A DNA stretch of 37,226 nucleotides from Nitrospiria bacterium. Lineage in GTDB: Bacteria; Nitrospirota; Nitrospiria; JACQBZ01. Under the pieces are notes generated by a model. That model ran no database searches, had not been told where the DNA came from, and saw only the letters and a program-made list of their open reading frames with translations. Made by a program: the position numbers and the translations under genes. Position 1 is the first letter of the stretch; each line of letters opens with the position of its first letter. The stretch is from NCBI GenBank assembly GCA_035498035.1, contig DATKAN010000007.1, positions 1-37,226 on the forward strand. The letters run 5' to 3'. Shown here piece by piece: positions 32,920 to 37,226 of this stretch.

Positions 32920-35900
32920 TTAAGGTCCCGTGGCGTAGAACACCCGGGTGGAATTGTCCAGGACGGACCACCCGAGGAAGAGCGACAAGGCATTTCCCGC
33001 CCCGCCTGTGCCGGGAAGACCGATGACAGGGTTGTAATAGGCACTTTCGCCCATCACGCCCCCATCCACATTTTCCGCCCCTTTCCAGCCGGTCGCGAGG
33101 GCCCCGCAAGTGTTCAGTACCACGATGTCGTTGGCATAGCAGTTGCTCTCGATCCGGAATTGGGTCCCGTCGTTCTGGGTCCAAACCGCCACACCGTTGC
33201 CCGCGTTGTCTACTGCGATCTGCGGCGCGTGCGCATCGCCACCTCCGGCGTCAATCTCCACGGGCCCAGACCAGGATGTACCGTCAAAACGATGCGCCTG
33301 GATGCCAAAGGTCGTTCCATCGTAAGTTTCGTAAACCGCGACGGCCGTCGCGCCCGCGCCCCCATCCGGCTCGATCGCAATCCGGGGATTGTTGAATTTG
33401 CAGTTGAGTATCACTCTCCCTGTCCCGGGGGTGCCGTCACCGTCGATCAAAATCCCGGAGGGACAGCCCCCGGCAAACGGCCCGATCCCGAAGGCCGTGG
33501 GGGTCGTTATGGAGGTTATATTATCCGGAGTTGTCACAACAGGATAAGTACCATAATTGGCCAGGCGGGCGAGAGACCAGCAGACTGGAACGTTGGCCTG
33601 GGTCCAGGATGGACAGGCACTTCCCAATGTGGCGATATCAAACTCCCGGCCCACGATCGCGGCACCCATATAGGCTTCAAATGCATTCTCATCAGGCAGA
33701 CAAGCCGAACCCGTATCTAGGTTGTTACAAGTCCCATTATTTAGAGGTGTTACCCCAAAGTCCTCGCTCAATCCCCAGGATGTTTTAATCAAAACAAAGG
33801 CCTTGCCCGTATTGTCCATGGCAAGATCATATTCATTGACGTTTATGCAGGCATCGGTGCTGCTGACATCTCCTCGAGTAGCCGGTCCCCCCGTGCTGGA
33901 CACGAAACAGATAAGTTGTTGTGGAAGGGCAACGCTCCCGGGGGTGCCGGGGGTGCTCCCGGTGCCGGCTAAATTGGTATCCGGATCAAGATCGATGGGA
34001 CTCTGCCAGCTCGTCCCGTCGAAAAGGTTGGCATGGAGCTCGGAGTCCATGCAATTGATTGCAGGGAGGGTCAAATTATAGTTGACGGTAATGGGGTCAA
34101 TGGTCGGTGTGGCAAAGCAGTCTGCCTGTTGAATCATTTGGATGAAGGTCGCGATCGCGCGCCCGGCGCTGTCCACCTTCACCCGTGGACTCAGGGTGGG
34201 TTGAACCACAAAGGCGGCCCCGCCGCTGATGTAACAGATGCCGTCATCCACGCCGCTTCCGGCGGGGCAGATGGTGTCGCTGGTGTCCCATCCAACGCCG
34301 TTCACAAACCGCCGGGCCACCGTCTGCCACCCAGCCGAAAATCTCCAGATATCCCCATCCTGACTCGAACCGTTCCCAAATCCCGCGTACAGCTCCCCGT
34401 CATACACGGCCAGGGAATGAACCGAATCATATTGGGCCGGCGTGTAGGGGGGCTGGCCATCATTGCGGACGTCGGTCCAGTCCGACGGTACCGGAGGGTC
34501 GCACACCCTGCACCGCTTGATATCCCCGTCACCACCAGCGGCCGCCGTACCCGGATTGCCTAAACCGATATATAAAAATCCATTATAAGAGATCATGGAA
34601 TTGACGGCTTGATAATTTTCCGGATAATTGGTTGCTTCAAACACCTGATTCATGTCGCCCAGCGTACCGTCGCATGCGGTGCAGCGCCAGATATCGCCAT
34701 TTCCGTTGGTCGCCTGGGTAAGATCGTCCCCGTAGCCGATATAAAGCTTGCCGTTGTGAACCGCCAAGGACAGGACGGCTCCGTACGTGCCCGAATTATC
34801 GATCACGTTGGTCCAATCCGACCCGTCGCAAATCGTGCAGCGTTTCACGTCGGCCGTATTGGTGGTAGCGGTTAGTCCGTTTCCAAACCCCGCATAGAGT
34901 TGAGGGCTGGGGCAGGTCGGGCATTGATAGACCGTCATGGCGCTTACACTGCCATAGAAATTTACATTAGGAGTTGGCGGACTGTTCCAGACCATTTGGA
35001 AGTCTCCCGGAGTAACACCGTCGCACACTGTGCAACGCCATATATCTCCATTGCCAGTAAACGGTGCCAGTCCATTCCCGTTTCCCATCCCGATGTAGAG
35101 TTGATTGTTGTAGACCGCCATCGACCGCACTGCGTTATAGGAGGAAGCGCCCCCCACGTTTGCGCAGGGGGGAGATCCGCCGCCGCACGACAAATTATTC
35201 GTGATCAATGTGGTCCACGTGGTTCCGTCAAAAACTCTAACATCCCCTTCAAAGTTCGTCGCATTACTTCCCAGTCCCGCGTATAATTTGCCGTTGTAAA
35301 TCGCCATGGATGTCACTAGTTCGTATCCATTTGTGGGGTCACCGTCATTAAAGGAATAGGACCACGCATTCGTGCCCTTGTTATAAACGTAGATATCAGC
35401 GTCTCCGCGTTGGATGCCGCCCATTCCGGCGAATAGTTGGTTTTGGTAAACGCCCACCATCGACGGGACCAGGGCACAATTATTATTCGCAAAACCCGGA
35501 CATTGCGCGGTCTGGTCGGTAATGATCGTGACCGTAACTCGATTAATGTTGAGCACTCCCGCCGCCGGATCCGTATCATTGTCCGATATCAAGACGCCAA
35601 ATGATGGGTTGGGGGACAGGGGGGTGCCGACATCGGTCGGCAGCCAGGATGATCCCCATTGATCATTCAGATCCCCCGTCGTGGTGGTCGTATCCGTGGT
35701 CTGGTTCATCTGGATGCCGGTCTTGCGAATGCCGTCCAACGTGCAACCGGTCTTTGTCAGCCCAATGCGGTACTGGCGATCCGTTGCGGTTCCGGATGCC
35801 CCGTTGCCTTGCACGCTTACAATAATGCCCTTGATATAGTTCGCCGTAATAACAAACCCGAAACCGGTAACACAGAGGTCATCCTGAGTTGTGCCACTGT

Positions 35901-36720
35901 ACGTAGCATAGAAAGTGTCCGAAGCATTCACGGCGTTGCTTAAAGTTCCGGATGGAGTGGCAGTCCAGTTTGTCCCCGATGCCACCGTAGGCGAACGGGG
36001 AGGAACAGGATTATTATTCGAATCGAATATTTGAGTCCAATCCTTTTCATTGAATTGCGACCAGGCTGCCATCGCGCTTCCGGCCGTCGGCGAAAGCGCG
36101 ATGGCCGGATCGCCCGCATCAAAGGCGGCATACTCGATCGAGTCATTGAGCTGCTGAAACGGCCCCCAGTTCTTGCTGCTGAAGCTGTACCGTCGAGCAT
36201 AGACCCGCATCGCCGTGCCGTCATGCTGCTGCCAGACCACGATCGCATCCCCGTTGGCGTCCATTGAGACCTTCGGTGACCAGGCGTCGTACTGCGCTTT
36301 GCCGGTATCAATCACGCAGACCCCGTCGTCCCCCGTAATGTCCGGATTGCCGAAGGGAGAGATGCCCGCCGGACAGATATTGTTGGTCGTATCCTTCGTG
36401 TCAAAGACCCCGCCCGTCCAATGCGCCGCGTAGAGATGATAGACCGCCGGAAAACTGTCCGCGGGGTCCAGGTCCACTTGCTTGACCCAGACTGCGACCG
36501 CGCCGCCTCCCCCATTCGGCTGGACTGCAATTTCCGGTGTCACATCCAAAAACGGACCGGAATCAAGCGGCGTGCCCGACGGCAACCAGACCCCGGCCCT
36601 GCGGGTGTCGGAGGAATTACCGGACGAGGTCGTGGTGCTCATCCCGCAGCCGGCCGCAAGGCATAGGCTCGCCAAAACGGCGATAAGGGCCACCGGGTTT
36701 AATGATTTGAGCGGTTTCAT
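32920..36720 (-). CDS. Large exported lipoprotein with a seven-unit repeat (CxxC-bearing propeller) and beta-sandwich domains
   Basis: The 1266-residue protein has a signal peptide with lipobox LAAGC (Cys25). Residues 55-225 contain beta-rich units of the type SPKVSMDANGDAIVVWQQ, and the same unit type recurs near the C-terminus (APQIAVDNAGNGVAVWTQ). Residues about 250-402 look like a jelly-roll module found in large secreted proteins (NAVNASDTFYATYSG, then LCVTGFGFVITANYIKGI). Residues about 420-800 hold seven tandem units built on xMAVYNGxLYxGxGN followed by GDIWRC-type strands, suggesting a seven-bladed propeller. Units 3-6 each carry a CxxC pair (563/566, 628/631, 680/683, 737/740). I recognise no established family; function is unknown. 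It is the first complete gene of the propeller cluster and has its own promoter. Confidence 0.75.
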   Translation of the reverse strand: MKPLKSLNPVALIAVLASLCLAAGCGMSTTTSSGNSSDTRRAGVWLPSGTPLDSGPFLDVTPEIAVQPNGGGGAVAVWVKQVDLDPADSFPAVYHLYAAHWTGGVFDTKDTTNNICPAGISPFGNPDITGDDGVCVIDTGKAQYDAWSPKVSMDANGDAIVVWQQHDGTAMRVYARRYSFSSKNWGPFQQLNDSIEYAAFDAGDPAIALSPTAGSAMAAWSQFNEKDWTQIFDSNNNPVPPRSPTVASGTNWTATPSGTLSNAVNASDTFYATYSGTTQDDLCVTGFGFVITANYIKGIIVSVQGNGASGTATDRQYRIGLTKTGCTLDGIRKTGIQMNQTTDTTTTTGDLNDQWGSSWLPTDVGTPLSPNPSFGVLISDNDTDPAAGVLNINRVTVTIITDQTAQCPGFANNNCALVPSMVGVYQNQLFAGMGGIQRGDADIYVYNKGTNAWSYSFNDGDPTNGYELVTSMAIYNGKLYAGLGSNATNFEGDVRVFDGTTWTTLITNNLSCGGGSPPCANVGGASSYNAVRSMAVYNNQLYIGMGNGNGLAPFTGNGDIWRCTVCDGVTPGDFQMVWNSPPTPNVNFYGSVSAMTVYQCPTCPSPQLYAGFGNGLTATTNTADVKRCTICDGSDWTNVIDNSGTYGAVLSLAVHNGKLYIGYGDDLTQATNGNGDIWRCTACDGTLGDMNQVFEATNYPENYQAVNSMISYNGFLYIGLGNPGTAAAGGDGDIKRCRVCDPPVPSDWTDVRNDGQPPYTPAQYDSVHSLAVYDGELYAGFGNGSSQDGDIWRFSAGWQTVARRFVNGVGWDTSDTICPAGSGVDDGICYISGGAAFVVQPTLSPRVKVDSAGRAIATFIQMIQQADCFATPTIDPITVNYNLTLPAINCMDSELHANLFDGTSWQSPIDLDPDTNLAGTGSTPGTPGSVALPQQLICFVSSTGGPATRGDVSSTDACINVNEYDLAMDNTGKAFVLIKTSWGLSEDFGVTPLNNGTCNNLDTGSACLPDENAFEAYMGAAIVGREFDIATLGSACPSWTQANVPVCWSLARLANYGTYPVVTTPDNITSITTPTAFGIGPFAGGCPSGILIDGDGTPGTGRVILNCKFNNPRIAIEPDGGAGATAVAVYETYDGTTFGIQAHRFDGTSWSGPVEIDAGGGDAHAPQIAVDNAGNGVAVWTQNDGTQFRIESNCYANDIVVLNTCGALATGWKGAENVDGGVMGESAYYNPVIGLPGTGGAGNALSLFLGWSVLDNSTRVFYATGP

Positions 36721-36786
36721 TTCATCCCCGTCCGCTTTCCTTACTGGCCTTAATGGCTATTGGTTCTTGATACAAATAAGGTCTTA

Positions 36787-36792
36787 ATTATA
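36787..36792 (-). promoter_or_regulatory. Perfect -10 element upstream of the large lipoprotein gene
   Basis: On the minus strand TATAAT occupies 36792-36787, 66 nt before the ATG at 36720, in the only AT-rich stretch of this region (36760-36835). No convincing -35 hexamer lies at the right distance, so an activator may be needed. Confidence 0.4.
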
Positions 36793-36835
36793 CTACGATC
36801 TCTCGGAATAGTATACCCGCAACAAGTTTTCAAAT

Positions 36836-37226
36836 TCAGTTCGACCTTGCAAAATAGATGTCGTTGCCTTCCTCTTCCGTACGCGAATCGGCATCGGGGG
36901 AAGATACAAAGGGATTGCCGCGTCCGTCCGTCCAGAGGAGGTAGGCCCTTCCCTCCCCATCCACCGCCAGGCTCGGGTGGTAGTGAAGGGCGCTGACGGT
37001 GTCATCATTCACCTTTTGGTTGGACCGGAGGCTCACCGGACCCGTACCGATCTGCGCGAAATAGATATCGGCCTGGCCGTTCCGGAAGTCTTCCCAGGCC
37101 AGGTCAATCCCGCCTCGCGGATCGAAGGCGACGGAGGGAAAGGCCTGCGGACGGCCCGTTCGGTCATCGTTCACCTGTATGGGCGGGCCAAAATGGCCGC
37201 CGCCGTCCGCGCTGACGGCCAGCTCG
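36836..37226 (-). CDS. Sialidase-like/Asp-box repeat protein, C-terminal fragment (runs off the right edge)
   Basis: The minus-strand frame is open from the window edge to a stop at 36836, giving 129 C-terminal residues (first full codon at 37225). It contains an Asp-box-like SADGGGHF and two repeats of the form PSVAFDPRGGIDLAWEDFRNGQADIYFA and PSLAVDGEGRAYLLWTDGRG, then NDIYFAR at the end. These are typical of exported sialidase-like propellers. The GTG at 37174 sometimes taken as a start is internal, since the frame and repeat pattern continue upstream. It is the fifth propeller gene in the cluster; its N-terminus is not visible. Confidence 0.75.
   Translation of the reverse strand, partial: ELAVSADGGGHFGPPIQVNDDRTGRPQAFPSVAFDPRGGIDLAWEDFRNGQADIYFAQIGTGPVSLRSNQKVNDDTVSALHYHPSLAVDGEGRAYLLWTDGRGNPFVSSPDADSRTEEEGNDIYFARSN

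Noticed and set aside
34270-35480. CxxC motifs as heme-binding sites of a multiheme cytochrome
   Set aside because: None is followed by His; each reads CxxCD. Cytochrome c attachment needs CxxCH.
1-37226. CRISPR array, tRNA or rRNA genes, transposase or prophage
   Set aside because: No regularly spaced direct repeats, cloverleaf-like sequences, rRNA segments or recombinase motifs were seen; the short dispersed repeats have no associated enzyme here.

Overview
The window is about 37 kb of GC-rich bacterial DNA, densely coding on both strands. The organism is Gram-negative: there are lipoprotein signal peptides, a LapA/LapB-type LPS-assembly regulator, an ArnT-like glycosyltransferase and a periplasmic adaptor. 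The gene order rplU-rpmA-obgE-proB-proA-nadD-rsfS, an archaeal-type ATP-dependent DNA ligase beside an Lhr helicase, and a cluster of secreted beta-propeller lipoproteins are compatible with a Nitrospirota-like or neighbouring deep-branching lineage. That is an inference only; no rRNA or other decisive phylogenetic marker is present. I saw no tRNA, rRNA, CRISPR array, transposase or phage gene.

Layout. (1) 1-2056, minus strand: the start of an Lhr-type helicase (cut by the window edge, apparently leaderless) and ATP-dependent DNA ligase, a DNA-repair pair. (2) 2362-6640, plus: a four-gene ABC export system (membrane-fusion protein, LolD/MacB-type ATPase, two FtsX-like permeases). (3) 6720-9496, plus: a three-gene envelope glycosylation operon (soluble DPM1-like glycosyltransferase, LAB_N membrane protein, ArnT-like transferase). 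(4) 9524-13208, plus: a TetR regulator followed closely by an HtrA-like protease without a signal peptide, a pirin and a quinone oxidoreductase. The promoters of (3) and (4) carry the same near-palindromic site, so this TetR probably controls both.

(5) 21633 down to 13296, minus: ribosomal proteins bL21 and bL27, Obg GTPase, proline synthesis (ProB, ProA), NadD, RsfS, a fused LapA-LapB protein, biotin synthase and a VOC dioxygenase-like protein, mostly overlapping or nearly so. (6) 21739-24298, plus: ilvE from a strong divergent promoter, then ogt, a PilZ protein and a DUF2127 membrane protein. (7) 24316-29271: a lytic transglycosylase with a long pyrimidine-rich leader, convergent endonuclease III, a small membrane protein, and DNA polymerase I that has lost its proofreading residues.

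(8) 37226 down to 29351, minus: five consecutive genes for exported beta-propeller proteins of several unrelated repeat families (Asp-box, YVTN, and an uncharacterised seven-unit repeat with CxxC pairs). Four carry lipobox signals; the fifth is cut by the window edge. Two families of short non-coding repeats are scattered between genes. Family 1 (head 2091, plus 20847, 25321 inverted, 29273) occupies both convergent intergenic gaps. Family 2 (335 and 30478) lies between the repair genes and directly upstream of the Asp-box lipoprotein.
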